Positions 34,292 to 42,830 of a stretch of 64,000 nucleotides of DNA are shown here, one piece after another. The DNA comes from Rhizobium leguminosarum (GTDB lineage Bacteria; Pseudomonadota; Alphaproteobacteria; Rhizobiales; Rhizobiaceae), in the NCBI RefSeq assembly GCF_017876795.1, contig NZ_JAGIOR010000001.1, forward strand, positions 1,886,501 to 1,950,500. Reading direction: 5' to 3'. The position numbers were made by a program, and so were the translations under genes. A model generated the notes under the pieces. It made no database searches, was not told where the DNA came from, and saw nothing but the letters and a program-made list of their open reading frames with translations. Each line of letters begins with the position of its first letter. Within the stretch, counting starts at the first letter, position 1.

Positions 34292-35541
34292 GGAACAATC
34301 TCCGCCGTCTCCACCACCGCATGAAACAGCACATCGGCGCCCGCCGTCGCCCATTCCTTGGAAATCTCTTCCGCCTCGTTGTGTGACAGACCGCCGACGC
34401 AGGGGCACATGACCATCGTCGCGGGCGCGACCTTGGCGGCCCAGCAGGCGTCGTGGCCGGCGCCGGAGATGAGGTTCATGTGGGTGTAGCCCAGGCGTTC
34501 GGCGGCGGAGCGAACCGAGGTGACGAGCTTTTCGTCGAAGGTGACCGGCTCGAAATGGCCGATCGCCTCGATCGAACACCCGACACCCAGAGCATCGCAA
34601 ATCTTCGGCGCTTCCGCTTCGATCTTTGCCCGCATGCGATCGAGCTTGGCCTTGTCGGGCGAACGGATGTCGACGGTGAAAACCACCTTGCCGGGCAACA
34701 CGTTGCGCGAGTTCGGCGAGAAGAACACCTGGCCGACGCCGCCGACGGCGCCCGGCTGTTCGCCCATCGCCACGCTCTGGACCATTTCCAGGATGCGGGC
34801 CATGGCGAGACCGGCATTGACGCGCAGGTTCATCGGCGTCGAGCCGGTATGGGCCTCCTTGCCGGTCAGCGAGAATTCCAGCCACCAGAGGCCCTGGCAG
34901 TGGGTGACGACGCCAATTTGCTTTTCCTCGGCTTCGAGAATCGGTCCCTGCTCGATATGATATTCGAAATAGGCGTGCATCTTGCGGGCGCCGACCTCTT
35001 CGTCTCCAATCCAGCCGACGCGCTTCAGTTCGTCCCCGAACAGATTGCCCTCGGGATCCTTGCGGTTATAGGCAAAGTCCAGGCTGTGGACGCCGGCGAA
35101 GACGCCTGAGGCCAGCATGGCAGGGGCAAAACGGGCGCCTTCCTCGTTCGTCCAGTTGGTCACGACAACAGGATGTTTGGTCTTGATGCCGAGATCGTTC
35201 ATTGTTCGCACGACTTCGAGGGCTGCAAGCACGCCGAGCACGCCGTCATATTTGCCGCCGGTCGGCTGGGTGTCGAGATGCGAACCGACATAGACGGGCA
35301 GGGCATCTGGATCGGTACCCGCGCGGGTGGCGAACATCGTTCCCATGCGGTCGACGCCCATGGTCATGCCGGCCTCGTCGCACCATGTCTGGAAGAGGCT
35401 CCGGCCTTGCGCATCGGCATCCGTCAGCGTCTGACGATTGTTGCCGCCTGCAATGCCGGGGCCGATCTTCGCCATGTCCATGAGACTGTCCCAGAGACGG
35501 TCACCATTGACGCGCATGTTCTCGCCTGGTGCTGCCACCAT
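34288..35541 (-). CDS. Zn-dependent amidohydrolase, beta-ureidopropionase / N-carbamoyl-amino-acid hydrolase type
   Basis: This 417-residue M20-family hydrolase has all the metal-site segments of the allantoate amidohydrolase / N-carbamoyl amino acid hydrolase group: GSHLDTQPTGGKYDGVLG near residue 88, NEEGARF near 132, HIEQGP near 197, SGAGHDA near 360 and GGLSHNEAE near 388. In this operon with dihydropyrimidinase and a RutR regulator, hydrolysis of N-carbamoyl-beta-alanine to beta-alanine, CO2 and ammonia is the likely reaction. The sequence itself would also fit allantoate or N-carbamoyl-L-amino acids. It is the first gene of the operon, with GAGG 10 bases before the ATG, and is divergent from rutR with a shared 300-base promoter region. 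Confidence 0.88.
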   Translation of the reverse strand: MVAAPGENMRVNGDRLWDSLMDMAKIGPGIAGGNNRQTLTDADAQGRSLFQTWCDEAGMTMGVDRMGTMFATRAGTDPDALPVYVGSHLDTQPTGGKYDGVLGVLAALEVVRTMNDLGIKTKHPVVVTNWTNEEGARFAPAMLASGVFAGVHSLDFAYNRKDPEGNLFGDELKRVGWIGDEEVGARKMHAYFEYHIEQGPILEAEEKQIGVVTHCQGLWWLEFSLTGKEAHTGSTPMNLRVNAGLAMARILEMVQSVAMGEQPGAVGGVGQVFFSPNSRNVLPGKVVFTVDIRSPDKAKLDRMRAKIEAEAPKICDALGVGCSIEAIGHFEPVTFDEKLVTSVRSAAERLGYTHMNLISGAGHDACWAAKVAPATMVMCPCVGGLSHNEAEEISKEWATAGADVLFHAVVETAEIVP

Positions 35542-35681
35542 TCTTCAAGCCCTCACCTGTTTGCGGCAGCCATGCAAGGGGCACGCCCACCTGTTCCCGT
35601 GGTCTATTCCAGCGCCTCTTATTGCTTTTGTCGAGCGCCGGAAAATCGCCAGTTGCCTTTGTTTTTCATCTGGCGGATAAT

Positions 35682-35697
35682 TTGACCGATTGGTAAA
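35682..35697. promoter_or_regulatory. RutR-like operator between rutR and the hydrolase operon
   Basis: TTGACCGATTGGTAAA differs from the E. coli RutR box TTGACCAnnTGGTCAA at only two of the 14 fixed positions. It lies in the divergent promoter region, about 140 bases from each start, so it could control both the regulator and the catabolic operon. Confidence 0.6.
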
Positions 35698-35842
35698 CAT
35701 TACAACTTCCACCGCCGGGCTCAAGACGAAAATCACGAAAATTGCCGATAAAAATGCAGGCAGTCGCTCAAGAAAGCGCCAGGGGATGCTTCCGGCTAAA
35801 ACTTGAGCGAAGAAGTTGAATTTCAAGGGGAAACGACAACCT

Positions 35843-36493
35843 GTGACCATTCCGAGAGCAGCGAAAACCCTGAGGCGGACGCGAATCCAGGAGGAGAAGG
35901 AAGAGCAGATCCTCGAAGCGGCGCTCGACGTTTTTTCGGCAAGCGGCTTTCGCGGCTCGACCATCGACCAGATCGCCGAAGTGGCCGGCATGTCGAAACC
36001 CAACCTGCTCTATTACTTCCGCACCAAGGAAGCGATGCACCGGGCGCTGATCGACCGGGTGCTCTACACCTGGCTGGAGCCGCTGCGCGCCTTCGACGCC
36101 GAGGGCAATCCAGAGGAGGAGATCCGCAGCTATATCAGACGCAAGCTGGAGATGGCGCGCGATTTTCCCCGCGAGAGCCGGCTCTTCGCCAATGAGGTGC
36201 TGCAGGGGGCGCCGCATATCGAAGACGAATTGAAGGGACCGCTGAAGGAACTGGTCGACGAGAAGGCGGAGGTCATCCGCGCCTGGACGAAATCAGGCAA
36301 GATCGCCAAATGCGATCCTTACCACCTGATCTTTTCCATCTGGTCGACGACGCAGCACTATGCGGATTTCGACGTCCAGGTCCGTGCTGTGCTGGGGCAG
36401 GAACATTCCGGCGAAGGGCGCTTCGAGGATGCGGCGCGGTTTCTGGAACAGCTCTTTATCGGCGGGCTGCGACCGGATCGTCTCGAAACCTGA
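35843..36493 (+). CDS. rutR: TetR-family regulator RutR (pyrimidine-responsive)
   Basis: This 216-residue regulator has an N-terminal TetR helix-turn-helix (IDQIAEVAGMSKPNLLYYFRTKEAM). Its C-terminal domain is close to E. coli RutR throughout: VLYTWLEPLRAF, YIRRKLEMARDFPRESRLFANEVLQGAP, LIFSIWSTTQHYADFDVQV. RutR binds uracil or thymine, which releases it from DNA. The divergent operon encodes the second and third steps of reductive pyrimidine breakdown, which fits that ligand. The start is uncertain: GTG 35843 (AAGGGG 12 bases ahead) or TTG 35816. Confidence 0.87.
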   Translation: MTIPRAAKTLRRTRIQEEKEEQILEAALDVFSASGFRGSTIDQIAEVAGMSKPNLLYYFRTKEAMHRALIDRVLYTWLEPLRAFDAEGNPEEEIRSYIRRKLEMARDFPRESRLFANEVLQGAPHIEDELKGPLKELVDEKAEVIRAWTKSGKIAKCDPYHLIFSIWSTTQHYADFDVQVRAVLGQEHSGEGRFEDAARFLEQLFIGGLRPDRLET

Positions 36494-36496
36494 CGT

Positions 36497-37183
36497 TTAT
36501 TGCCTTTTGGGAAGCGGCACCCGGACCAGCGTGTCCGTCACGCCTTCGATGGTATAGGGCTTCTGCAACACGGGCGCGTCGGAATGGCTGTTCGCCTGGG
36601 CGATGCCTTCTCCATAGCCTGTGGCAAAAACGAAGGGCACGCCGTCAGCTGTCAGTCGGTCGGCAATGCCGAAACTCGTCTCGTCGCCAAGATTGACATC
36701 GAGAAGCGCCAGATCGAAGGATTGGCCGGCCAGGATTTCCATCGCTTCGGCAACACTTGGCGCCATTGCCACGTCGGCGCCCAGCCGGCGCAGGATGTCT
36801 TCCCCATCCATGGCGATGATCAGATTGTTTTCCAACAGCAGCACCTTCAGGCCGGAAAGCGGCTGAGCGGGGATCGTCTTACGGTCGGCCGCGCCATCCG
36901 GAGCCGGATCTAACCGTTCGCTCGTCGCTTTGACGACATATCGCGCCGGAATACGGAAATCCGCTTCGACCCCCGTCCTTGACGTAGCGGACCTCGGCCT
37001 TGCCGCCGAGGTCATAGGGAATCGAACGGCGGATGATCGTTGAACCGAAGCCATGGCGTTTGGGTTCGACGACGGGCGGACCATCCTTTTCGCGCCAGCC
37101 AATGCGCAGATTGCCTTTGCTGCTCGTTGTTCGCCTCCGTCGGATTTTTGAAGGCGCAGCAGGACGAGATTGCCGGAGAGCAA
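36497..37183 (-). pseudogene. Remnant of a histidine kinase (HWE/HisKA_2 ATPase end) fused to a receiver domain
   Basis: Reading on the minus strand, 37130-36975 encodes the end of an HWE-type kinase ATPase domain (KGNLRIGWREKDGPPVVEPK, then HGFGSTIIRRSIPYDLGGKA and EVRYVKDG). Then, in another frame, come VEADFRIPARYVV and a complete receiver (LKVLLLENNLIIAMDGEDIL with Asp in LALLDVNLG). The two frames join if one base is removed from the run of five C (36970-36974 on the plus strand). The 5' part, with the kinase core and phospho-acceptor histidine, is missing. The remnant begins right at the end of the LysR gene. It is therefore a truncated, frameshifted gene. The receiver alone could still be made if an internal start is used. 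Confidence 0.8.
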
Positions 37184-37185
37184 CC

Positions 37186-38085
37186 TCAACCCATCAGGCG
37201 CGGCAGATCTGCTGCCAACATATCGATGGCAAGGCGCACCTTTGGCAACATCACGGGCGATCTCGGCCAGACGGCGTAGGCTTCGAAGACACTCGGCGGT
37301 CTATCGGTCAGAACCCGCACGAGTTCGCCCGACAAAACCCTGTCGCGCACCAGCCAGCAGGTGAGCCAGGCAAGCCCGCGGCCGTTTACTGCCGCGTCGG
37401 CTATCGAGGCAAGATCGTCAAGCCGCAGCCGCGATTTCGGCAGAACTTCGCGTGCGGGGCCTGCCGCTGCCGGAAAAGTCCAGGCTTTGTCGTTGTCGCC
37501 GCGGCGATAGACGATGCCCTGGTGATGGGCGATATCGTCCAGCGTTTGTGGCACCCCGTATTTTTCCAGATAGGCGGGCGAAGCACAGACGGTCATGGGC
37601 TGTCGGGCGATCGCCCGCGCCATCAGGTCGGGATTGTTCTTCAGCGGACCGTTGCGCACGGCAAGGTCGAAGCCGTCCTCCAGAAGATCGACGACGCGAT
37701 CGCTGAAGGAGAGATCGAGTTCGAGATCCGGATGGTCGTCGAGCAGGCGGGTCAGGATCGGGGCGGCACAATGGCGGCCGAACAGCGCCGGCATCGATAT
37801 GCGCAGCCTGCCGCGGACTTCGCGCTTGCCCGATTCAAGCTGGGCCTCGCCGATGCGGATTTCCTCGACGGCTCTTAGGCAACGCTCGTAGAAGAACCGG
37901 CCTTCGTCGGTCAGGTTCTGGGCACGGGTCGTGCGGTTGAAGAGCCGGACGCCAAGCCGCGCTTCGAGCCTTGCAATCGTCTTGCTGACCGCCGAGCGAG
38001 TGAGATGGAGCCGCTCGGCGGCGGCCGAGAAACCACCGGCCTCGACCGTCTCGACAAAGATCGAAATTCCCTTCAACTGCTCCAT
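37186..38085 (-). CDS. LysR-family transcriptional regulator
   Basis: This 299-residue regulator starts at ATG 38085 with AAGGAAAC about 8 bases upstream. The N-terminal winged HTH reads LKGISIFVETVEAGGFSAAA, then ERLHLTRSAVSKTIARLEARLG. The effector domain has FSDRVVDLLEDGFDLAVRNGPL and the late SGELVRVLTDRPP, typical of the CrgA/DsdC-like group that controls oxidoreductase genes. It is divergent from the alcohol dehydrogenase gene (about 100 bases between starts), so it most likely regulates that gene. Confidence 0.92.
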   Translation of the reverse strand: MEQLKGISIFVETVEAGGFSAAAERLHLTRSAVSKTIARLEARLGVRLFNRTTRAQNLTDEGRFFYERCLRAVEEIRIGEAQLESGKREVRGRLRISMPALFGRHCAAPILTRLLDDHPDLELDLSFSDRVVDLLEDGFDLAVRNGPLKNNPDLMARAIARQPMTVCASPAYLEKYGVPQTLDDIAHHQGIVYRRGDNDKAWTFPAAAGPAREVLPKSRLRLDDLASIADAAVNGRGLAWLTCWLVRDRVLSGELVRVLTDRPPSVFEAYAVWPRSPVMLPKVRLAIDMLAADLPRLMG

Positions 38086-38187
38086 CTTTGTTTCCTTGAT
38101 GGCACCATTCTGACGATTTAATATCGCAACTAGAGAGGAATATTCAACGATATATCTACTGCTCCCCCATCGAGAAGGAGCAGACAG

Positions 38188-39210
38188 ATGCCGAAGACAA
38201 GACAATGGCAGACCGATGCCTTCGGCCCGGAGGCCAATCTGAAGATCGGCGAAGGCAGAATTCCTGAGGTGTCAGGCACGATGGTCCGGGTGCGGACGCA
38301 GGCCGTCTCCCTCAATTTTCGCGACAGGCTGGTGCTTGAGAGCGGCATGGGCCTGCCATTGCAGTTTCCCTTCGTGCCGGCCTCGGACATGGCGGGTGTG
38401 GTCGATGCCGTCGGGCCGGATGTCACGCGCTTCAAGCCCGGCGACCGGGTGATTTCCAACTTTTCGCCCGACTGGATCGATGGACGGGGGCCGGGCACCG
38501 CGCGCAACCCCTCTTACAAGACGCGCGGCGGCTTTTATGCGGGGGCGCTGTCCGAGCATACGGTGCTTTCCGAGGAATGGTTCGCGCTTGCGCCTGATAC
38601 ACTCGATGCGGCTGAAGCAAGCACGCTGCCCTGCGCCGGGCTGACGGCGTGGTTTGCGCTCATCGAACGCGGCAAGCTCAAAGCCGGCGACAAGGTGCTG
38701 GTGCGGGGAACCGGCGGGGTTGCGCTTTTCGGCCTGCAGATTGCCAAGGCGCATGGCGCCGAAGTCTTCATCACATCAGGCAGCAACGAAAAGCTCGAAC
38801 GTGCATCGGCGCTCGGGGCCGATCATCTGATCAACCGCCAGGAACGCGACTGGGTGGAGCAGCTCTATCAACTGACCGGCGACTATGGCGCCGACCACGT
38901 GCTGGAAATCGTCGGCGGGCCGCATCTCGGCCGGGCGCTGGAGGCCGTGGCGGTCAACGGCCGGATTTCGGTGATCGGCGTGTTCGAGGGCTTCGAGGTG
39001 TCGGCGCCTGCGGCGCCCTTGCTTCTCAAGGCGCCCGTCGTGCAGGGAATTTCGGTCGGCCACCGCCGGGCGCTGGAGGATCTGGTGCGCGCCGTCGACC
39101 AGACGGGGCTGAAGCCTGTGATCGACAGACGCTATGCTTTCGAGGACCTGCCGGAGGCGCTCGATCATCTCTATCGCGGCCCGTTCGGCAAGGTCGTCAT
39201 CGAGTTCTGA
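38188..39210 (+). CDS. NAD(P)-dependent alcohol dehydrogenase (MDR, quinone-reductase-like, zinc-free)
   Basis: This 340-residue medium-chain dehydrogenase/reductase has the substrate domain (RVRTQAVSLNFRDRLVLESG, then FPFVPASDMAGVVDAVGPDV) and a Rossmann domain with VLVRGTGGVALFGLQIAKAHGAEV near residue 172. The ASTLPCAGLTAWFALIE hinge is typical. The catalytic-zinc ligand set (Cys-His-Glu/Cys) is absent and no structural-zinc cysteines are seen, so it is closer to zinc-independent quinone oxidoreductase-like members. Substrate unknown. It is divergent from the LysR gene, its probable regulator, and convergent with the rhodanese gene across a terminator. Confidence 0.88.
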   Translation: MPKTRQWQTDAFGPEANLKIGEGRIPEVSGTMVRVRTQAVSLNFRDRLVLESGMGLPLQFPFVPASDMAGVVDAVGPDVTRFKPGDRVISNFSPDWIDGRGPGTARNPSYKTRGGFYAGALSEHTVLSEEWFALAPDTLDAAEASTLPCAGLTAWFALIERGKLKAGDKVLVRGTGGVALFGLQIAKAHGAEVFITSGSNEKLERASALGADHLINRQERDWVEQLYQLTGDYGADHVLEIVGGPHLGRALEAVAVNGRISVIGVFEGFEVSAPAAPLLLKAPVVQGISVGHRRALEDLVRAVDQTGLKPVIDRRYAFEDLPEALDHLYRGPFGKVVIEF

Positions 39211-39216
39211 GACGTT

Positions 39217-39243
39217 CGCTCCCCTCGCACCGTCAGGGGAGCG
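39217..39243. terminator. Hairpin terminator between convergent genes
   Basis: CGCTCCCCT pairs with AGGGGAGCG across a 9-base loop, between the dehydrogenase stop and the rhodanese stop. TTCT follows on the plus strand. It probably works in both directions. Confidence 0.6.
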
Positions 39244-39248
39244 TTCTG

Positions 39249-39674
39249 CTATTCCGCGGCGATGGCTGCGCTTTCGAAGCCGAAACCCTCGTCGGCCCAG
39301 CCGGTCATGCCGCCGATCATCAGCTTGGCCCTGAGGCCGAGTTTGGCCAGGCGGAAGGCGGCCTTATCGGCGCCGTTGCAGTGGGGACCGGCGCAATAGA
39401 CGACGAAGAGGGTGTCCTTCGCCCATTCCGACATGCGGTGCGCGGTCATCTTGCCGTGCGGCAGGTTGATCGCGCCCGGTACATGGGACTGCGCAAACAG
39501 TGCCGGCGAGCGGACGTCGAGAAGAATGAAATCGACCTTGGCGCCGGCAAAGGCGGCGTGGACATCCGAGCAGTCGGTTTCGAAGGCGAGCTTGGCGGCA
39601 TAGTGGGCGGCGGCAGTATCGGGGGCTGCGGCAGGCATTTCGGCAACGGGGCTTGGCATCGTTTTTCCTTTCAT
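39249..39674 (-). CDS. Rhodanese-like sulphurtransferase
   Basis: This single-domain rhodanese of 141 residues has the family order: FILLDVRSPALFAQSHVPGAINLPHG (active-site approach), then VVYCAGPHCNGADKAAFRLAKLG with the catalytic cysteine, then MIGGMTGWADEGF. It should carry persulphide sulphur, or it may act in redox sensing. No signal peptide is seen; the N-terminal 25 residues are alanine/proline-rich. The divergent neighbour is an FtrA-type AraC regulator about 55 bases away, a pairing that suggests regulation. Confidence 0.9.
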   Translation of the reverse strand: MKGKTMPSPVAEMPAAAPDTAAAHYAAKLAFETDCSDVHAAFAGAKVDFILLDVRSPALFAQSHVPGAINLPHGKMTAHRMSEWAKDTLFVVYCAGPHCNGADKAAFRLAKLGLRAKLMIGGMTGWADEGFGFESAAIAAE

Positions 39675-39728
39675 AGTGCAATTGTCGCCTAGTATCGCCG
39701 ATGCTAGAACTTTGCGAAACTGGCCATC

Positions 39729-40730
39729 ATGACCGACAGCGTAAAGATCATGCCAAACTCATCACTGCCGCAGACGAAAGGACCGTTGGTCGCAGCCCTT
39801 GCCTATGACGGGCTCTGCACCTTCGAATTCGGGATCGCCTACGAAGTCTTCGGCCTGCCGCGCCCGGAGATGGGCGAAGACTGGTATCGCTTCTCGGTTT
39901 GCGGCATCGAACCGGGGCCGCTTCGCGCCGCCGGAGGGTTGACGGTCGCGGTCGACACGGGGCTGGAGGTGCTCGAGGAAGCGGATCTGATCGTCGTGCC
40001 CGGCTGGCGGGCGATCGATGCGCCGGTGCCGGAGCCGCTCGCCGCAGCACTCAGGGCAGCGCATCAGCGCGGCGCGCGTATCATGTCGCTCTGCTCCGGC
40101 GTTGCGGTTCTTGCCGGATCCGGATTGCTTGCCAACCGCAGGGCGACGACACATTGGCGCTATGTCGGCTCTATCGCCGCCCGATATCCCGACATCGCAC
40201 TCGATGCCGGCGTTCTCTACATCGACGAGGGCAGCCTGCTGACGGCGGCGGGCAGTGCCGCCGGCATCGATCTCTGCCTGCATGTGGTGCGCGGCGATTT
40301 CGGTTCGGCAGCCGCAAACAGCGTCGCCCGCCGCCTCGTCGTGCCGCCGCACCGCGAAGGCGGGCAGGCGCAGTTCATCAGCGCGCCGGTCCCCGAGGCG
40401 CGCGAGGGCATTCGCCTGGGGCCGCTGATCGAATGGATGCGTGAAAGCCTTTCTGAGGAGCAGCCGATCAGCCTGCTTGCCAAAAGAGCGGGTATGAGCA
40501 TGCGCACTTTCCAGCGCCGGTTCGAAGCGACGACGGGTCTCAGCGTCGGCGAATGGCTGCTGAAGGAACGGCTGCGGCACGCCCGCGATCTGCTGGAGAA
40601 GGAGCTTGCGGTATCGCTCGACGACATCGCCGTCGCCAGCGGTTTCGGCACACTGGCGACGATGCGGCATCATTTTCGCAGGCGGCTCGCGACGAGCCCA
40701 AGCGCTTACAGGCGGTCGTTCGGTAGCTAA
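39729..40730 (+). CDS. ftrA: GlxA/FtrA-type transcriptional regulator (DJ-1/PfpI plus AraC HTH)
   Basis: This 333-residue regulator has an N-terminal DJ-1/PfpI-like domain (residues about 15-190). Its cysteine elbow, IMSLCSGVAVLAGSGLL, is in the place of the DJ-1 nucleophile. The C-terminal AraC double helix-turn-helix (about 225-325) includes ISLLAKRAGMSMRTFQRRFEATTG and the closing DIAVASGFGTLATMRHHFRRRLATSPSAYR. This is the GlxA/FtrA architecture. It is divergent from the rhodanese gene, the probable target. The start could also be the in-frame ATG at 39750. Confidence 0.85.
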   Translation: MTDSVKIMPNSSLPQTKGPLVAALAYDGLCTFEFGIAYEVFGLPRPEMGEDWYRFSVCGIEPGPLRAAGGLTVAVDTGLEVLEEADLIVVPGWRAIDAPVPEPLAAALRAAHQRGARIMSLCSGVAVLAGSGLLANRRATTHWRYVGSIAARYPDIALDAGVLYIDEGSLLTAAGSAAGIDLCLHVVRGDFGSAAANSVARRLVVPPHREGGQAQFISAPVPEAREGIRLGPLIEWMRESLSEEQPISLLAKRAGMSMRTFQRRFEATTGLSVGEWLLKERLRHARDLLEKELAVSLDDIAVASGFGTLATMRHHFRRRLATSPSAYRRSFGS

Positions 40731-40807
40731 ACCACCTCACGCTTGCATTTATGTCTCGCTTCGCTTAAACGGGCGCTCTCTATTGTTCTGGAAAAGGGAG
40801 CGCCACG

Positions 40808-40849
40808 ATGACGACTATCTCCGCACGCCCCGAGAGGGTTTCGGCTTAA
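40808..40849 (+). CDS. Possible 13-residue leader ORF upstream of rtcB
   Basis: A short frame, MTTISARPERVSA, is preceded at ideal spacing by GGGAG (40796-40800). GGCGCTC (40770-40776) can pair with GAGCGCC (40798-40804), which would hide that ribosome site. The rtcB start lies about 80 bases further on and has no good ribosome site of its own. Whether it is translated is unknown. Confidence 0.3.
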   Translation: MTTISARPERVSA

Positions 40850-40930
40850 ATCGGCCAATGGGCTGATGATGCCGGTTGAACATCGCCGTTTCCGGCGATG
40901 AAAGACCACTCATATCCAGAGTTCATTATC

Positions 40931-42154
40931 ATGAGCAATTCTATCGGGAGCGGAAGCTCCCCGGTGTCGTCGGCGTCAGATCCGGCGGTCATCAATCGTT
41001 TCTTTTCCGGTTCTGCCTGGATCGAAGGCACTGCCTTGGACCAGCTCGACGAGATGTCGCGACTGCCGGGTGTTTCGGAAATCGCCGCCTTTCCGGATCT
41101 GCACCCCGGCAAATACGGTGCGACCGGCGTCGCCGTTCTGTCATCTAGGCTGCATCCGCTGCTGATCGGCAACGATATCGGCTGCGGCATGTCGCTGTTC
41201 GGTCTCGATCTGCCGCTGCGCAAGCTGAAGATCGACAAGGCGGCGGAGCGCCTTCGCAGGCTTGAAACGCAAGCAATCGGCGAGGGCCGCGAGTGGCTCG
41301 CCGAAACCGGACTGCCCGCCGATCTCGCCCCCGATGCTTTGGGCACGATCGGTGGCGGCAACCATTTCTGCGAGCTGCAGGCGGTGGAGGATCTTGCCGA
41401 GGGCGGGCGCGCTGCCGGTCTCGACGATCAGGGTCTTTACCTGCTCGTTCATTCTGGTTCACGCGCCCTTGGCGCCACGGTCTTTTCGCAGACCCTCGCC
41501 GCTCATTCGGGACTTGCCGCCGGTCTCGATTCCGGTTCGGAGGCGGGCGCTGCCTGGCTCGCGAGCCATGATCGCTGCGTTGCCTGGGCATCGCTGAACC
41601 GGCGGCTGATCGCAGCACGGGCTGCTGCGGCACTTCGCGCCGACCTGCGTCTCATCGCCGACATACCGCACAATCTCGTTCGTCGCTCAGATCGCGGGTT
41701 TGTGCATTATAAGGGAGCTGCGGCCGTCGCCCCCGGCGAACTCGCGCCGATTGCGGGATCTCGGGCCAGCCGCAGCCATGTCGTTGTCGCGAGTGCCGAC
41801 ATCGGCCGTTCGCTCGGCGGCATTTCTCATGGGGCCGGCCGCAAATATGATCGCGCCACCATGCATGGACGGGTCGGCCGCAACCGGTCCGAACGCGAAC
41901 AGTTGCTGCGCAACGCCTGGGGCGGTATCGCGATCTGCGACGATCGTGCCCTCGTCGTCGAAGAAGCGGCGTCGGCCTACAAGGATGCCGGGCAGGTGGT
42001 GAGCGATCTCGAAAAGGTGGGGCTGATCGTCGGGCTTGCCAGCCTGCGGCCGCTTGTCACCTTCAAGAAGGCGGTTGATGAGGCGGAGGTCGAACAGCGC
42101 CGGCGAAAGCCTGAATATCGCAGGGAAGGAGGGCGCGGCCATGAGCGCTATTGA
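40931..42154 (+). CDS. RtcB-family RNA ligase (RtcB2 type, paired with prfH)
   Basis: This 407-residue RtcB-like ligase should join RNA 2',3'-cyclic phosphate or 3'-phosphate ends to 5'-OH ends with GTP and manganese. Metal and nucleotide site segments are present: FPDLHPGKYGATGVAVL, IGNDIGCGMSLFGLDL, GTIGGGNHFCELQ, LVHSGSRALG and ISHGAGRKYDRA. It is shorter than housekeeping RtcB (about 480). The next gene, prfH, overlaps it by 14 bases. The start is uncertain: 40931 (MSNSIGSGSS) or an ATG at 40898. RtcB2-PrfH pairs are described as repairing and rescuing ribosomes whose 16S decoding centre has been cut. Confidence 0.88.
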   Translation: MSNSIGSGSSPVSSASDPAVINRFFSGSAWIEGTALDQLDEMSRLPGVSEIAAFPDLHPGKYGATGVAVLSSRLHPLLIGNDIGCGMSLFGLDLPLRKLKIDKAAERLRRLETQAIGEGREWLAETGLPADLAPDALGTIGGGNHFCELQAVEDLAEGGRAAGLDDQGLYLLVHSGSRALGATVFSQTLAAHSGLAAGLDSGSEAGAAWLASHDRCVAWASLNRRLIAARAAAALRADLRLIADIPHNLVRRSDRGFVHYKGAAAVAPGELAPIAGSRASRSHVVVASADIGRSLGGISHGAGRKYDRATMHGRVGRNRSEREQLLRNAWGGIAICDDRALVVEEAASAYKDAGQVVSDLEKVGLIVGLASLRPLVTFKKAVDEAEVEQRRRKPEYRREGGRGHERY

Positions 42155-42755
42155 TCTTCTCGTGACGTCGGGCAACGGTCCGGTGGAGTGCCGGATGGCG
42201 CTCTCCGCACTTCTCGCCATCCTTGAGCGCGAGGCACTCGGGCTTGGCTGTGCCTTCGAAGCCAGCCTCGGTCCGATGCCGGATCGGCACGGTGCGAAGT
42301 CGGCGATCGTCAGCCTCGATGGTCTCGAGGAGGAGCGGATTGCCAACGGCTATTGTGGCACGATCAGGTTCACCTTCAAGAGCCCGGTGCGTCCCGGTCA
42401 CAAACGGCAGAACTGGTACGTCGCGGTTCAGCGTATCGAACCCGGGCCGGAGGGCGGCGAGGTGATGATCGATCCGGCCGATCTGCGTTTCGAGACGCTG
42501 AGAGCCGGCGGACCGGGCGGGCAGCATCAGAATACGACCGACAGCGCGGTTCGCGTGCTGCATCGGCCGACCGGTCTGGTGGTGACGGCGCGCGACGAAC
42601 GCTCGCGGCACCGCAACAAGGCCCTGGCGCTTCGGCGTCTCGAAGCGATGTTGCATCAAATCGAGGCTGAAAAGCAGGAGGCGGCCAAATCCGGACGCTT
42701 CATCGCCAATCGGACCATCGAGCGAGGCAATGAGGTCAAGGCTTTCAAGCTGTGA
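42141..42755 (+). CDS. prfH: Peptide chain release factor homologue PrfH
   Basis: This 204-residue protein is a class I release-factor-like hydrolase. It has the catalytic GGQ loop in LRAGGPGGQHQNTTDSAVRV, followed by ARDERSRHRNKALALRRLE, as in RF1/RF2 domain 3. It lacks the large codon-recognition domains of RF1/RF2. ATG 42141 has GGAGG 10 bases ahead and lies inside the 3' end of rtcB (14-base overlap), so the two are coupled. PrfH is known to release peptides from ribosomes damaged in the decoding centre, working with RtcB2. A terminator follows. Confidence 0.92.
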   Translation: MSAIDLLVTSGNGPVECRMALSALLAILEREALGLGCAFEASLGPMPDRHGAKSAIVSLDGLEEERIANGYCGTIRFTFKSPVRPGHKRQNWYVAVQRIEPGPEGGEVMIDPADLRFETLRAGGPGGQHQNTTDSAVRVLHRPTGLVVTARDERSRHRNKALALRRLEAMLHQIEAEKQEAAKSGRFIANRTIERGNEVKAFKL

Positions 42756-42784
42756 TCCGGCACGTTGGTTTGACCGCAACAATA

Positions 42785-42813
42785 AGCGGCGCCCTTCGAT
42801 GAAGGGCGCCGCT
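42785..42813 (+). terminator. Terminator after prfH
   Basis: AGCGGCGCCCTTC and GAAGGGCGCCGCT form a perfect 13-bp stem with a GAT loop, 30 bases after the prfH stop. GCTTTC follows. Confidence 0.75.
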
Positions 42814-42830
42814 GCTTTCAGTCACGGTCT

